A stretch of DNA of 64,000 nt. It comes from Priapulus caudatus (Eukaryota; Priapulida; Priapulimorpha; Priapulimorphida; Priapulidae). The notes below the pieces were generated by a model. That model ran no database searches, was not told the origin of the DNA, and worked only from the letters and a program-made list of their open reading frames with translations. Shown here in pieces: positions 1-11,475 of this stretch (the first letter of the stretch is position 1; each line of letters starts with the position of its first letter). Position numbers and translations under genes: made by a program. The stretch is taken from the NCBI RefSeq assembly GCF_000485595.1, contig NW_014577201.1, forward strand, positions 78,359 through 142,358, written 5' to 3'.

Positions 1-354
1 TTTCAGAAACTAGAATCTCTGCTGAATCCGACAGTGTAAGCGGCTCGTCCGGAGTGCGTTGCTGGGTGGCCGGGGAATTTTCGAAGGAAAGCCTACTTTT
101 CGTTCCGTAAAATGACATTGCAAAGTGGCCATTTCGAGCGCGTGCTGGCAAAAGCTTGTTTACAAAAAAAATTATGGAAGAATTTTTTAGTTAACAACAT
201 ATATGGTGTCAGTTGCGACGTGCGATTCAGAGGATGGCATTGTGATTTCTCAAGAAAAATTCTGCTGATTTATGAGGATTTTTTCGTAAGTATGGCCGCC
301 TATGGGAAATGATATTTCCCAGTGTGATACGATATATGTGTATATATTCTTGTT
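1..354. other. unassigned sequence
   Basis: No supported gene. The longest plus-strand open frame (112-312, 66 codons) has no recognisable domain, no signal peptide and no splice or poly(A) context. The sequence is AT-rich single-copy-looking DNA running into a trinucleotide array. Confidence 0.6.
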
Positions 355-905
355 GTGAGTGAGTAGTAGTATAGTTAGTGTAGATATTAGTAGTAGTTAC
401 GCCAGCGCAGTAGCAACAACATAACGCAGCGCAGCAGCAGCAGTTAGTAGTGTAGTAGTAGTTTTAAGTGATAGTATGTTCAGAGTTATCGAAAGTAGTT
501 GTATCAGAGTTAGTAGTTAGTAGTAGTAGTAGTAAGTGTAGTGAGTGGTAGTATGTAGTATAGTAGTAGTAGTAGTAGCAGCAGTAGCAGCAGTATAGCA
601 GCGTCACGAGCAGCAGATAGCGCAGGCGCCAAGTTAGCAGGCAGCAGCGCTAGTATGTGAGTATAGTAGTTAGTTAGTAGTAGTAGTAAAGTAGTAGTAG
701 TGTAGTAGTAGAGAGAGTAGTAGCTAGCAGCAGCAGCCGCACAACAATAACAGCAGCAGCGCAGTAGTCAGTAGTATAGTAGTAAGTTAGTAGTAGAAGT
801 AAGTAGTAGTAGTAGTAGTGAGTATGTAGTAGTAGTAGTAGTAGTAGTAGCAGCAGCGCAGAACAACAATAACAGCAGCGCGCAGTAGTAGTTAGAAGGG
901 AGAGT
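355..905. repeat. imperfect (TAG)n / (CAG)n trinucleotide array
   Basis: About 550 bp made almost entirely of TAG/GTA triplets with interspersed CAG/GCA blocks (for example 430-450, 575-600, 725-760) and frequent single-base interruptions. It resembles the TAG/TAC arrays beside the RLE retrotransposon copies at 11.58-12.06, 18.5-19.0 and 38.6-39.1 kb. No linked retrotransposon sequence is visible here. The open frames across it are homopolymeric Tyr/Leu/Thr and are not genes. Confidence 0.9.
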
Positions 906-3900
906 GTGCCAGTAACCGCGCTGATTCCTTGCATCCACACAGGCGATCGTTAGTATCCCCACGCGCTCACCGTAAGACACGTGAACTGGCCTTTACCTTG
1001 AGACATGTCACGAAGTGTGTACGGTGGCGAAGCGTGTGCATTCGCACGTGCGTGCATTCGGCACGTGTGCGTGCACGCGACGTCGTGCGCTGCAGGTGCG
1101 AACGCGTGCGGCCGGCGCCGCAACAAGTTGTCCCGGTGGTTCGCCCTTGTCTTGCTGTGTGGACTCACTAACCTTCACGGCTCCAGCCAACCACGTACGA
1201 ATCATGCTCGCCGGTCATGGCCTGGCCCGCAAATGCGAATCCTATCCTGCGCAAAGATAAGAGAACTACAATAAACGAGATGACAATGGAACTCGATTCT
1301 ACTCTGCGAAGAAGCGGATTTCGAATTTTCATGCCCCATGTTTTGCATGCCATCAGGATTTGGTTGTCTTGTGTCCTCTCGCATCATGTACCGCTAATGT
1401 CAAGAGAATTCAATCGTCGGCCTGTCACAGATGACACCCTGATGTGTTGTTAATCTGTAACGTTGCTTACATTTTCAGCCATGATCTTTTTTAGAAAGCC
1501 GCTAGGGTATGGTAGCTTAATCTGATACTGTATTCCCGCGATTGATGTAGCACGGTGTTAGCGGACAAAGAATTATCGATTGTACATTCCCTTCAGCAGT
1601 TACATTTTTATGGCCCCAGCAAAGACAACGGCCGCGGCCGCCAGAGGGGTGAATTAGTGATGTACTGCCTATACAAGTTTGCTACCTGTCATGGGTTATA
1701 TCCGTTGATACGCGGTGGCACCATGCTTTGGTGGACTCGTGGCAGAGCAATATGTGGGCCACCAAAGTGTGGGGGCAATGCCATCTGCTCAGAGCATCAT
1801 ACAGGTTAACAAATGCAAAGAGTTCTAAGCATTTCTAATGAGAAATAACAAATTCAAGCGCACGCATACTATACACTATACGTATACACTGAAATACGAT
1901 CTCATTGTATTTATATAATTATATGAATTATATTATTATGTATTTTGTATTTATGTAATTTGTATTATATGGCATCCCTGTCCCAGCGCTGATTGGCTGA
2001 TTTCTCACCGTAATACCATATGGCTAGAAATCACATACATTGACTAACATTCGAAGCTAAAAGTTCTCATAAATCAGCAGTAGTTACTTTTAGAAGTTAA
2101 AATGCCATCCACCGAATTTACTCTGCGTGGTACAACATATATTTGGTTGACATAAATATTCATCCGTATTTTGTGAAAAAAAAGAAAAAAAAGCAACACG
2201 CAAAACGGACAATTTCCTACGTGGTTTTACATTGAAAAGTAGGCTTTGTGTATGCATTTTAGGCCGTCACACGAATGCGCACGAAAATAGCCAAACACGC
2301 CAGCGGATAGCGCATGAAGCCTAGTTTTCAATAACAACATTAATCCCCGTTTACTTTTGAGAGATAATAAACAGCGTCTGCACACATATGCCGAGGATAA
2401 AATTATCTCAACACACCAAACGCAGTCTGGCTGATCCGGCAGCGCAATATCAGTAAACACCACTACACGTTTATTTATGGGTTTTTGGTTGGGCCACATT
2501 TGCTATACACAATGCCGGTCATTCTGTGTAAATAAGTGGTACCGCAATACTGATAGGCGCAGTATAATAGATGTCGTAATTGCTGAATAATGGCCTCATA
2601 TAAGATATGTACTTCTCAAACGTCGTAGTTCAACTTTTAAATTAGATTCGTCGTTTTTTTTACTTGCAATATGCATTCATCAACCACCGACCCATCTTAA
2701 AATTGCACTTAGTATAGTATACTGGCCTGTTTAAATCGCGCTTCTCGTACCCGACGTTTTTGACGTCGAACTTCAAGGTTTTTTCACGCATAGCAGAACC
2801 GCGCTGCGTGATTGAGTTAAACCAGCGTCTGTCTCGCTGTACGCGGATGAACGATCTCCGTTATGTGCGTGCTTACAGCCGCCATAGAGTCCCCGATCAC
2901 CACATGCACCCGCATACAAACACACGACGTCAGCCTATATGACGGATTTAATTTACCGTTTCAGGGCATGCGCACGCGCGTTACGCGAGCAGGTATTGCT
3001 AGACCTCCATTACCCCCCACCGCCGACTGTGTCTTGTATGTACGAATTTTACGGAACATATACGCACGCATGCAGTTGGAGAGACATACACACGCACGCA
3101 CAGACGTTCCCGCGGTCGCGTGCGCCTTGCCGCGGAACTGCGCGCAACATCTGCGCTTATAGCGCTTAGGATTAACACCTCCTTTCGGCAACGCTTCTCT
3201 AGTATCCCGTCTCACCTGGACGTTCTGACTCACTAGACGGTTATTTCCATAATTATAGATGTAAATGTAATGTGCTTGCGTCTGTGTAACAGCTCATATC
3301 GGCGGTAAACACAACGCCATTGCCAGTTGGCTGTGCTGCCAAATTGATTGTTTACATAACATAATGCATTTTTTATAATATATAATATATTTACATAATA
3401 ATTTCGTAATATTGCATGCACCGTATTCGCGGTGAATCTACCCTACTTGTTATGATAATGCCACGTATAGTGCGTTTACTTCTTACGGAAACGGTGACAG
3501 CCATGCTGATTACGTTTATGAAAGCTACGTAGCCTCTCGTGAAGAGGTCCTACGTCTATATCACTCGTGGGGAACCCATCGTCGGACTTCTCGAGTGCGA
3601 ATGCACTGTCACAAGCAATTATGCCTCATGTAACGATGTGGCAGACGAGTTTGGGACGGCAAAAAACTGCGAAGATCATTAGGCAAGTATGGTTTTTCTC
3701 GGATGCGGGCTCGTGCGCTGTAGCGTGGCATATATAATTTATCCTTCTTATAGGTGGTGTACAACTGTAGAAGGCGTCCATAGGCAGCAGGCCTGAATAA
3801 GCATCAAACAGGCTTTAATTAAAAATACTTAGATAGCTTCGGCGCATACGCGACATACAATTTATTCATGCTAAATCCCTATACAGATTCAAAGACCGAT

Positions 3901-4280
3901 CTTCACTCGAAACATTTGCCAGATTGTTTTCGGGAATTTTCAGCATGAAATCGAATCCCGTTCCAAACACAAAATTGGCCGACGGATCACTATATGGCTA
4001 CACCACTTGACACAATGGCACAATTAGGTACACGACCAAACCAATCGCACGTCTACTGCCTTCTAGGCGTCCACGAGGCATCTACCTTGCGCGCATAATG
4101 CAAATTAGTGTTCTCTAGTCTCGAACTTTAACGCAAAAGAGGGCCTTATCTAGGGACCAAATAGTGCAACTTGCGGAAGGCCACTGTTGTATGCTACCTA
4201 TAGCAAACCTCCCCCCCTATACATTGCCCCCCACGCGCAGTGCCTAGATAAGGGCGAACTCGCTATGCGGGTAATATATT
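906..4280. other. unassigned sequence, no supported gene
   Basis: About 3.4 kb read on both strands without a recognisable coding region. 1000-1110 is rich in GTGCG/CACGTG alternating steps, 2165-2195 is A-rich, and 3060-3120 has short CACGCA runs. The open frames are 60-99 codons, mutually overlapping and of biased composition. No retrotransposon motif, tRNA or long repeat was recognised. Confidence 0.5.
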
Positions 4281-4324
4281 ATCAGGAGTTAATAAAGACA
4301 AATTTGTCTTTATTAACTCCTGAT
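4281..4324. repeat. perfect 44-bp palindrome (ATCAGGAGT family)
   Basis: The left half ATCAGGAGTTAATAAAGACA continues into AA|TT and its exact reverse complement, ending ...TTAACTCCTGAT. The next flanking base pair also matches (4280/4325). There is no loop: the centre is AAATTT. The tips resemble hairpin stems at 38030-38136 (ATCAAGAGT, ATCAGGAGTGAATAATAG), so it is probably a minimal foldback or MITE-type element. It lies about 120 bp outside the gypsy LTR edge. Confidence 0.9.
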
Positions 4325-4348
4325 ATTATGTTTACCACGTTATAGAGG

Positions 4349-4380
4349 CGTGTGAGCGTGTGAGCGTGTGAGCGTGTGAG
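4349..4380. repeat. GCGTGTGA x4 tandem repeat
   Basis: Four perfect 8-bp units directly follow the palindrome region. This is simple-sequence DNA with no further function visible. Confidence 0.9.
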
Positions 4381-4441
4381 ATTCGCACCTTGACCGCGTC
4401 GAATGCGTGCACCCGCCTGTCGTGATCTGTGGTCACGACTA

Positions 4442-4587
4442 TGTTGGACTTATATCAGAAACTTATCAAAGAGATTAACACATGTTTATACCGGAACAGG
4501 AACTAACTTTATTCAAATAAGATAACGCCACAGATGGCGCTCTGGTAGACATGCGAGTGGCGCCGCTCGGTGGGCCGCGCTACTACA
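4442..4587 (-). repeat. 3' LTR of the gypsy element
   Basis: On the minus strand it runs TGTAGTAGC...TCCAACA, about 146 bp, with the expected TG...CA ends and an internal AATAAA poly(A) signal (plus-strand 4508-4513). Its first ~45 bp recur at 6493-6561, where the other LTR should lie. The exact end at 4442 is inferred from the TG/CA rule. Confidence 0.7.
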
Positions 4588-4835
4588 TCTCTTTCCCTTT
4601 TTAAACAGAACAGAATTCAAACTGAAATATCAATCACTGAGCCTTACATGGCAAACGTATCCGTAAGGCTGCAACTCTTGGGGACGAAAGTACACACAGA
4701 AACTACAAACTTGCAATACTTGGACTGGCTATTGGTAATCCTAGAGATAGGTAGGCCTCCTTCGTTCACGCCCGGGATACCTGTGTGGACTAGGCACCGG
4801 TTCTACCTGAGGGTTCTCTACCTGAACTGGAGGTT

Positions 4836-5420
4836 CTACTTCCAATGGGGAATAATAGTGGGCGTGGTTAACTCGGGCACATTATCCTCCTCCGGGGTTG
4901 TGTCAAGGAGAGGATGTATCTGCTTTAGCAAGGAACAATTCCTCGTCTTTACTTCTTCGCCGCACTGGATGATCACAATGGGACCCCTAATATCTATCAC
5001 CCTGTAGGGATCGGGCTTAAACTTGGGGATCAACTTGCCAGAAACATTATTCTTTATCAGGACTTTATCCCCTACACGGAGTTTGGACTCCTTTGTATGC
5101 CTGCGTCTGTCCGCATACCTTTTCATTTTCTCCTTGTTTCTGTTGTCAATGCCTCTCAGGACCGTATCGGAAATCTTTGTCGGGATTTCGGGCAGCTTGG
5201 TCTTACCCATATACCTATGGACAATGGACGCAGGGGTTTGCATGGTCGTACAGTGCGGGGTGTTACGATAATTCCGCAGAAACCCATACATAACCTGTTT
5301 CCAAGGTTGTCTTTTAACCTGAGCGGCTGTACATGCTTTGTTCAATGGCTTATTGAAACTCTCGACATCCCCGTTGGCTTCTGGCCACAAAGGTGTCACT
5401 TTGCGGTAATGGAAACCCAT
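4836..5420 (-). pseudogene. Ty3/gypsy integrase, C-terminal fragment
   Basis: A 194-codon open frame covering the end of the integrase catalytic core and the C-terminal region. The stretch with TPLWPEANGDVESFNK holds the glutamate of the D,D(35)E triad. It is followed by a LNKAC...WKQ helix region, a KRYADRRRH basic motif and the GDKVLIKN...KPDPYRVI chromodomain-like/GPY-type segment usual for Ty3/gypsy integrases. The two upstream catalytic aspartates and the HHCC zinc finger are absent because the element is deleted between here and RT. Its apparent start Met is simply an internal methionine. No active integrase can be produced. Confidence 0.9.
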
Positions 5421-5469
5421 CTATTTCGATGCTTGCTATGCTTGCTAGTATCTTCGTCGTTCAACGCAT

Positions 5470-5600
5470 CGGATTGGTCTTTTCCTCACTCAAACTCGAC
5501 ATCATGGTGGGTCAACTTTCTCGATGGAGCGATAATGGTCGAATAGTTGGAAATGAAACGAGTGCTGAAATTTAGAGTTCCAACTAAACTGTGTACTTAG
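5470..5600 (-). pseudogene. frameshifted RT-RNase H connection
   Basis: Translation in shifting minus frames gives residues matching the post-RT tether of gypsy Pol (NFSTRF, LTHHDVEFE), interrupted by at least one frameshift and a stop. Directly after it the sequence jumps to the integrase core, so the deletion junction lies between about 5470 and 5400. Confidence 0.55.
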
Positions 5601-6367
5601 GTCGGATCTGAAGCTTCCAACAGAGCTTCTACCTTTTGCGGATCGGGTGACAGACCGCGCTTTGACAACACGAATCCGAAGAACTCTACCGATTCTTTGT
5701 TGAAATCGCACTTCGCGAAATTTAACGTGAGACCCTTCTGCCTCAAACACTCTAACACTGACAGTAGCGCTTTATCATGCGACTCCTGATCTACACCAAG
5801 CACTACAATGTCATCTGATATATTCATGGCACCTGGTACCCCATCTATCACCTGCTGGATGACATTCTGGAATACTTCGGACGCGCTGCTGATACCGAAG
5901 AACAAGCGTTTATACCTTCTCAAACCGACATGAGTTGTAAACGTTGTGATTTGTCTTGACTCGGGGGTAAGCTCCAACTGGTGGTACCCATTACGCAAGT
6001 CAAGTTTTGAGAACACTTTCGCACCATTCAACTGAGCTAACACATCATCTACTGTGGGGGTAATATGTCTTTCCCTCACTATGCCACGGTTTGGCTGACG
6101 CATATCGACGCATAGGCGCACTTCATCGGGATTCTTCGGTTTTGGCGCAACAACTACTGGCGTAACCCACGGGGTTGGACCATCTACTTTCTCTATGATG
6201 TCTAACTCTTCTAACTTTTTCACCTCTTTCTCTAACTTCTCACGCGTATGATCCGGGATTCTACGATGGAGCTGGGCCACAGGGGTGACATCTTTCCTGA
6301 CTTGGTAGCCCTTCATTCTTCCGACACCACTGAACAACTCGGGATAAGACTGGATATACTTATCCAC
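5597..6367 (-). pseudogene. Ty3/gypsy reverse transcriptase domain
   Basis: A 256-codon open frame with the RT blocks in order: HRRIPDHTREKLEKEVKKLE (leading helix), WVTPVVVAPKP, VRLCVDMRQPN (fingers), FSKLDLRNGYHQLEL (motif A, catalytic Asp), FFGISSASEVFQ (motif B region), NISDDIVVLG (motif C, two catalytic Asp), LNFAKCDF and VEFFGFVLSKRGLSPDP. The catalytic residues are intact. The NISDD variant of YIDD is common in invertebrate gypsy elements. The frame starts inside the polyprotein, so the listed Met is not a real start. RNase H is missing and integrase is only partial, so this is a relic despite the open frame. Confidence 0.93.
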
Positions 6368-6492
6368 CGGCCCCCTGACTCAACTTGACTGGCACTTCCG
6401 GGTTTTATTATCTTCAGGAACCCAAGCTTCTGAGAAGCCTCACAGCTCAGAAGCGACATCTGGCCGTGCTTAGCAACATATATCTTTTCATT

Positions 6493-6561
6493 GCTCTGGT
6501 AGACATGCGAGTGGCGCCGCCCGGTGGGGCGCAGCAGTACTAGTAGTCACAGGCTACTACA
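6493..6561 (-). repeat. 5' LTR remnant of the gypsy element
   Basis: On the minus strand this starts TGTAGTAGC and shares the ~30-bp core CGGCGCCACTCGCATGTCTA with the 3' LTR, in the same orientation. It stops abruptly after CCAGAGC and passes into internal sequence, so most of the 5' LTR and the leader were deleted. Confidence 0.65.
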
Positions 6562-6710
6562 CCGCCAACAGAGTGCAACAACAGGATAGAAACGTTTAAA
6601 AAAATCTCTGCGGCTCCAAGAGGAGGATTGCTGCGCGAGACGTCATAAGCGCCCACCTCTGTCCCTGCCGCTCCCCACCCTTCCCCTCACCCGCCACCTA
6701 CGTATGCATA
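6562..6710. other. C-rich spacer before the satellite
   Basis: Holds A-rich (6598-6605) and C-rich (6650-6690) tracts. Its end (GCGCC...CACCTACGTATGCAT) resembles a degraded satellite-unit tail. No gene seen. Confidence 0.5.
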
Positions 6711-7973
6711 GCGGGGAACCCAGGGCGTGATGCTGCAAGCAAACTGAATATAATAGATTGGATTTTACCAAGCACATCTGCTGTCGGACCGCCCGGCCCT
6801 ATTTTGAACGCATAAGCACGGCCGAAGAACCCTCTCTTGGCAGTCAACGGTGACCGATGCACGAGCGCTTTTTTCATGAATTTAGCATAGCGGTGAACTC
6901 AGGGCATGATGCTGCAAGCAAAGTGAATATTATAAGTAAGATTTTACCAAGCACACGTGCTTGGGGCCCGCGCGGCCCACTTTGAACGTATAAGAACAGC
7001 CGAGGAAAGTTCTCTTTGCTGTCAACGGTGATCGGCGCACGAGCGCTACCTTCTTGTAATAAATATTGGGATAGCTGGGAACCCAGGACGTGATGCTGCG
7101 AGCAAAGTGAATATTATTGATCGAACTTTGTTATGGAAACCTGCTGTCGGATCTCCCGGCTCCAATTTGAACGTATGAGAACGGCCGAAGAACTTTCTCT
7201 TGGCGTCAACGGCGACCGACGTCGGAGCGCCTTTTTTATGTACATTAGCAAAGCGGGGAACCTAGGGTATGATGCTGCAAGCAAAGTTAATACTATAAGT
7301 AGGATTTTACGAAGCACACGTGCTGCAGGCCCGCCCGGCCCACTTTGATCGTATAAGAACAGCCGAAGAATGTTCTACGTGCAGTCAACTGTGATCGGCG
7401 CACGAGCGCCACCTTCATGTAATGAATATTGGAATAGCTGGGAACCCAGGGCGTGATGCTGCGAGAAAAGTTAATATTATAGATCAGATTTTATCAAGCA
7501 CATCTGCTGTCGACCCACCCGGCTCCATTTTGAATGTATAAGAACGGGCGAAGAAAGTTCTTCTTGCAGTTAACTGTGATCGGCGCACGAGCGACACCTT
7601 TATGTAATAAATATTGGAATGGCTGGGAACCCAGGGCGTGATGCTGCAAACAAAGTGGTCATTATAGTTCGGATTTTACCAAGCACATCTGCTGTCGGAC
7701 CGCCCGGCTCCACTTGAAAGGCATAAGAACGGCCGAAGAACATTCTCTTGGCAGTCATAAATAATAAAATAAATAAATAAAATAATATAGGCATAGCTGA
7801 GAACCCAGGGCGTGATGATGCGAGAAAATTAAATATTATAGATTGGATTTTGCCAGGCACACCTTCTGTTGGTCCGCCCGACTCTACTTTGAACGTATAA
7901 GAACGGCCAAAGAACATTCTCTTGGCAGTCATCGGTGACCGATGCACGAGCGCCATCTTCGTGTACAATAATA
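6711..7973. repeat. ~181-bp satellite, seven tandem units
   Basis: Units begin near 6711, 6890, 7073, 7252, 7434, 7620 and 7795 (lengths 175-186 bp). Each has a GGGAACCCAGGGCGTGATGC-like head, a GATTTTACCAAGCACA block, an AACGTATAAGAACGGCCGAA block and a GCACGAGCGCC tail. Two variants alternate. Units 1, 3, 5, 6 and 7 carry CATCTGCTGTCGG; units 2 and 4 carry CACGTGCT with AACAGCCGA. Tails GTGATCGGCGCACGAGCG versus GGTGACCGATGCACGAGCG follow their own pattern, and unit 5 has an A head with a B tail. In unit 6 the tail is replaced by an AATAAATAAAATAAT stretch. No open frame is conserved across units. Confidence 0.93.
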
Positions 7974-8408
7974 TATTTCCTTCCATGTCACCTAGCACGC
8001 CACCCTTTACATTGCCCCGCCCCCTCACCATCTTCCTGCTGTCCACCTACTCTTCTACATCTCATTTTTCCATCCTCTCCTCTTCACGCTCCACCTAGCC
8101 CTTCACCTCAACCACCTCATCTGCTACCTCTTCCTCTACCTTCCAGCTACTATATACACTTCGACTCTACATCCATCTTCTCACCGTATATTTCCATTTC
8201 TTTCCCCCTTCTACCTCGCCCACCACATCCATCTCCACCTCACCCTACTACTCCCACTGCTCATTACGCTTCCCTCCCCTTCCACTTCCACCTACCCTCC
8301 CCCTTCCCTCACCTTTGCCTTATTCGGTCCACGTCCTCGCCTAGTATAATTGAGCCAGCGCATACAGGAGAGGTGGTCTGCCCCCGGGCGCGTCTACAAG
8401 AAAAAGGT
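7974..8408. repeat. C/T-rich low-complexity tract
   Basis: About 350 bp of plus-strand pyrimidine-rich sequence (CCCTTCCACC-like runs) with a Pro/Ser/His-rich open frame at 7935-8432. The frame is compositional and has no domain or splice context. The last ~70 bp is mixed sequence leading into the GA repeat. Confidence 0.75.
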
Positions 8409-8428
8409 CGCTCGAAAGAGTGGGCAAG

Positions 8429-8563
8429 ATAAGTCGAGAGAAAGAGAGAGATCGAGAGGGAGAGCGAGAGAGAGAGAGAGAGCGCGCGAGAGGGGTCGGG
8501 GAGAGAGCGAGACAAAGCGAGAGAGAACGAAAGAAATAGAGAAAGAATGAAATAGAGATAGAT

Positions 8564-8644
<81 letters not shown>

Positions 8645-8651
8645 GAGAGAG

Positions 8652-8710
<59 letters not shown>
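8429..8710. repeat. (GA)n microsatellite
   Basis: About 280 bp of AGAGAG with rare interruptions (GATA, GCGC). It forms the left boundary of the inverted segment that follows. Confidence 0.95.
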
Positions 8711-8713
<3 letters not shown>

Positions 8714-8744
8714 TTTCGCAGATGAGTAATTATGAGGTTTTAAA

Positions 8745-9033
8745 GTGTTATATAATAATAATAATAATAATTATAATAATATATTAATTAAATATAATAT
8801 AATATAAATAATATAATAAATTAATATAATATAATATAATAAAATATAATAATAATATAATATAATGAAATATAATATAATAAATTATAATATCCATATA
8901 ATAATATAGATATATAAATACATATAATATATATAATATAATATAAATATATATAATTATATATATTATTATATTATTATAATTATTATTTTATATTATA
9001 ATATTATTATTATTATATATAATTTATTTAATA
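8745..9033. repeat. (ATA)n/(TATAA)n AT-rich array
   Basis: Almost pure A/T sequence lying at the 3' end of the minus-strand RLE element. It corresponds to the AT arrays at 21.6, 29.9 and 41.6 kb and probably grew from the element's AAT-type 3' tail. Confidence 0.92.
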
Positions 9034-11475
9034 TTATTTCCAAAGTGGATCAGGGCATTGCGCGCTGCGCCTTCTGGGTTGACCGTGTCCCAACTGGGAC
9101 ATAGGGATTCAATCCAGAATTTTTCGCAGGATGGGTGCTGTTCCCAGTAAGTGGGAGCGATTTTCTGCACTTCTCTGCAGCTGTGTTAACGACAGGAGAG
9201 TTCCTTAAGGTTCTTCTCACAAACCATTATTTAAGAGGCACAAGGCTTCCAACCACCACTGGTACAACATTCCTTCGTCTTTGTATCCACATCCTTCCCT
9301 AGATTCAATCTCCAGATCTTTGTACATAGTGAATGTATGGTGGAGTTTGTCCCTTCCTTTAACCATAATGTTAGGTCACTGGTACGGCTACGTCAATCAC
9401 AGCATCAGTTTTTCTTTCCTGTTGGTGAGCACTATATCAGGGGCGGAGGTTTATTGCAAGGTATCCGTGCGATCTATCTGCACGCGGCCATATCCCAACA
9501 TTATGGAGTTATCTCCGATGTTGTGTAACCTGGTCATCGGAGTAATGTTCATACCAACTTGTCAGGTATCTTGCTCACAAGTTCACGCAGATGAGCCAGT
9601 AGCAGATAGCTGGCTACCTTTTAGGCCGATTTATGTACTCGCGTTGGGGCCAGCACTCTGTGCATTCCGAGATGATGTTGGCGAGCTATCTCCTCTGCTT
9701 CTGCTGCCATTCTGTCACTTGCTGTTGACCCTGGTTTGCTTGAGGATCTTGCGTGATGGTAATCTGTGGTGTTTGATGAGCTTGGTCCTGAGCTGCAATG
9801 ATCAGGCTTTCTGTCTCCCCTTGAGCCCGGAACTACTGAGCCAGGGCAGGCACGCTTGCAGTCTTGTCGACAAATGGCCTTGGACTTCTTGTAGGATCTT
9901 CCATGTCAAAAGCCTTGTTCTTCCAATACCTCGAATCTTCTCTGCTTCTATATTGGTCTTCCATCTTCTGCTTTGTGAAGGATTGGCTGGCGGTCTGAGG
10001 AGAACAGAGTATTTTTGGCTTTGATTTCTTTAGCTTCGCGTAAGAGAGCGTGCTTTGATATTCCAGAACTGACTGAATTTTGATAAGCTTTGTAAATTTG
10101 TCCTTCCTTAAGATCGATGTAGTCGACCTAAGCACTACAATGGCAGTGTTTGTACGCAGACATACAGTTCAATGAGAACCACGAACCACCATTTTGCCTC
10201 TTGATGTAACAGTCGGCTCTACATCTGCTTTTGGTGATGGAACCGTGCATGGTAGTCAGCTTTCTGCTTGCGATCCATCCTTCGATAATCGATCGCAGCC
10301 TAGTGATCACGCCCGGAAGCTGTACAGCGGGTACTGGAGTGCCAGGCTATGTGATGCGCTGTTACTTTGTTTTTTAGCAGAGCTCAGACTTTAAGAACTA
10401 GACGAACTCGGCGATAGTACTGCTTAGAATGTTCTCCTTCATTCTTTGCATGCTCGATACCATCACTTCGTCTAGCACAAGATTATTGTGTAGTGTCCTG
10501 CTGTGGTTTAACTTTGTAGGGCTGTCTGTCATCAAGCTCAATCTTTCGACTTTTACTAGCTTACCACTTTAAGATGCGGGTTGCACACTTTTCAAAGCCA
10601 AAGCTCCATTTTGATGTCTCACTGGATGCTTTGACTGTTCCCCAAGGCTGCTCCAAGTCATATTCGTTTCTTGGTGAAAGTAAGGTCATCCATAAGTAGA
10701 GCAAGGTGGCTGATGGTATTGTGTTTTTATGCCGACTGTAAAATCCCAGGCCCTCTCTATTCAGCTATTGGTAAGCGGATGTTAGGTGCTAACAGAAATA
10801 GGAGGGGAGAGAGCGAGTCACCCTGGAAGTAGATTTCCTCTCTTGATGAGATATCTTCTGTCCTGAGGCAGCCTCCTTGAGTGAAGAGAGAGCATTTCAG
10901 TCATTCCATTTCTTCAATTGTAGCTTCCATGAACTGAATGAATGGATGGTGAGACACGCGGTAGATTCTCATGGCTAGCGAGAATCCAGGAATGTGGGAC
11001 AGCTGTCGAAGGCTTTCTATAACAATCCACGCCATTCCTAGGTTTCCTCTTGAGCTTTTTTGCCATGCTCACATAATTTCATGTTCTAATGAGAAAGTTG
11101 GTCTTTGCACCCTCTAGACCTCTTCTACAGCCTTATCTGCTCATACTGTGAGAATGTCGCTCTTCTGTAAAGTGATTGTTAGAGGCGGTTGCTGATTGCA
11201 GGCAGTGAGAATCTTGTAGGTGGTAGGCAGGCAAAGGATGGTCGAATAGTTTTTTAGGTTTCTTTTGTATCCTTGAGCCTTTGAAAGAAGGAAAGTGATT
11301 CCGTGATGTCAAACCACTTAGGCTATTGCTTGGATCCTTGATGTGTCCATTAGCCAGGCCCTGGTTAGTGTTTATGGAGGGCACTTAAATCTTAATCCAG
11401 ATAGTTGTGCAGCTTGTCTGGGCCCGGAGATTCCAGTTTGTGTGTCCGCTTGTGCAGTTGTGTGTCGCGCGTGTT
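9034..11475 (-). mobile_element. RLE non-LTR retrotransposon, copy A (5'-truncated)
   Basis: This is the reverse complement of the element described at 39224-41559. It runs from the WKSPGPDK-type RT segment (near 11450) to the conserved 3' end GTGATCCACTTTGGAAATAAT (near 9034). A 100-codon minus frame (9833-10135) preserves the region between RT and the zinc finger (FVDKTAS motif), and other pieces survive in shifting frames. The 247-codon plus frame at 9281-10024 is antisense to it. Copy A has more base substitutions against copies B-D than they show among themselves. No full RT frame remains. Confidence 0.85.

Larger units (their letters stand above)
4442..6561 (-). mobile_element. internally deleted Ty3/gypsy LTR retrotransposon
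   Basis: On the minus strand the order is a 5' LTR remnant (6561-6493), the end of the protease-RT linker, reverse transcriptase (6367-5597), a frameshifted RT/RNase H junction (about 5600-5470), the C-terminal part of integrase (5420-4836) and a 3' LTR (4587-4442). RNase H and the zinc-finger and N-terminal core of integrase are missing; gag, protease and the primer-binding site were not seen. The NISDD form of RT motif C and the integrase order fit Ty3/gypsy elements of invertebrates. Two kilobases against the usual 5-6 kb, plus frame breaks, mean it cannot be autonomous. No convincing target-site duplication was found. Confidence 0.9.

Noticed and set aside
7935-8432. 165-codon Pro/Ser/His-rich frame
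   Set aside because: Low-complexity pyrimidine tract, no domain.
9281-10024. 247-codon plus-strand open frame with hydrophobic segments
   Set aside because: It is antisense to RLE retrotransposon copy A; the minus strand carries the family-conserved FVDKTAS region. The frame is not kept in the other copies.
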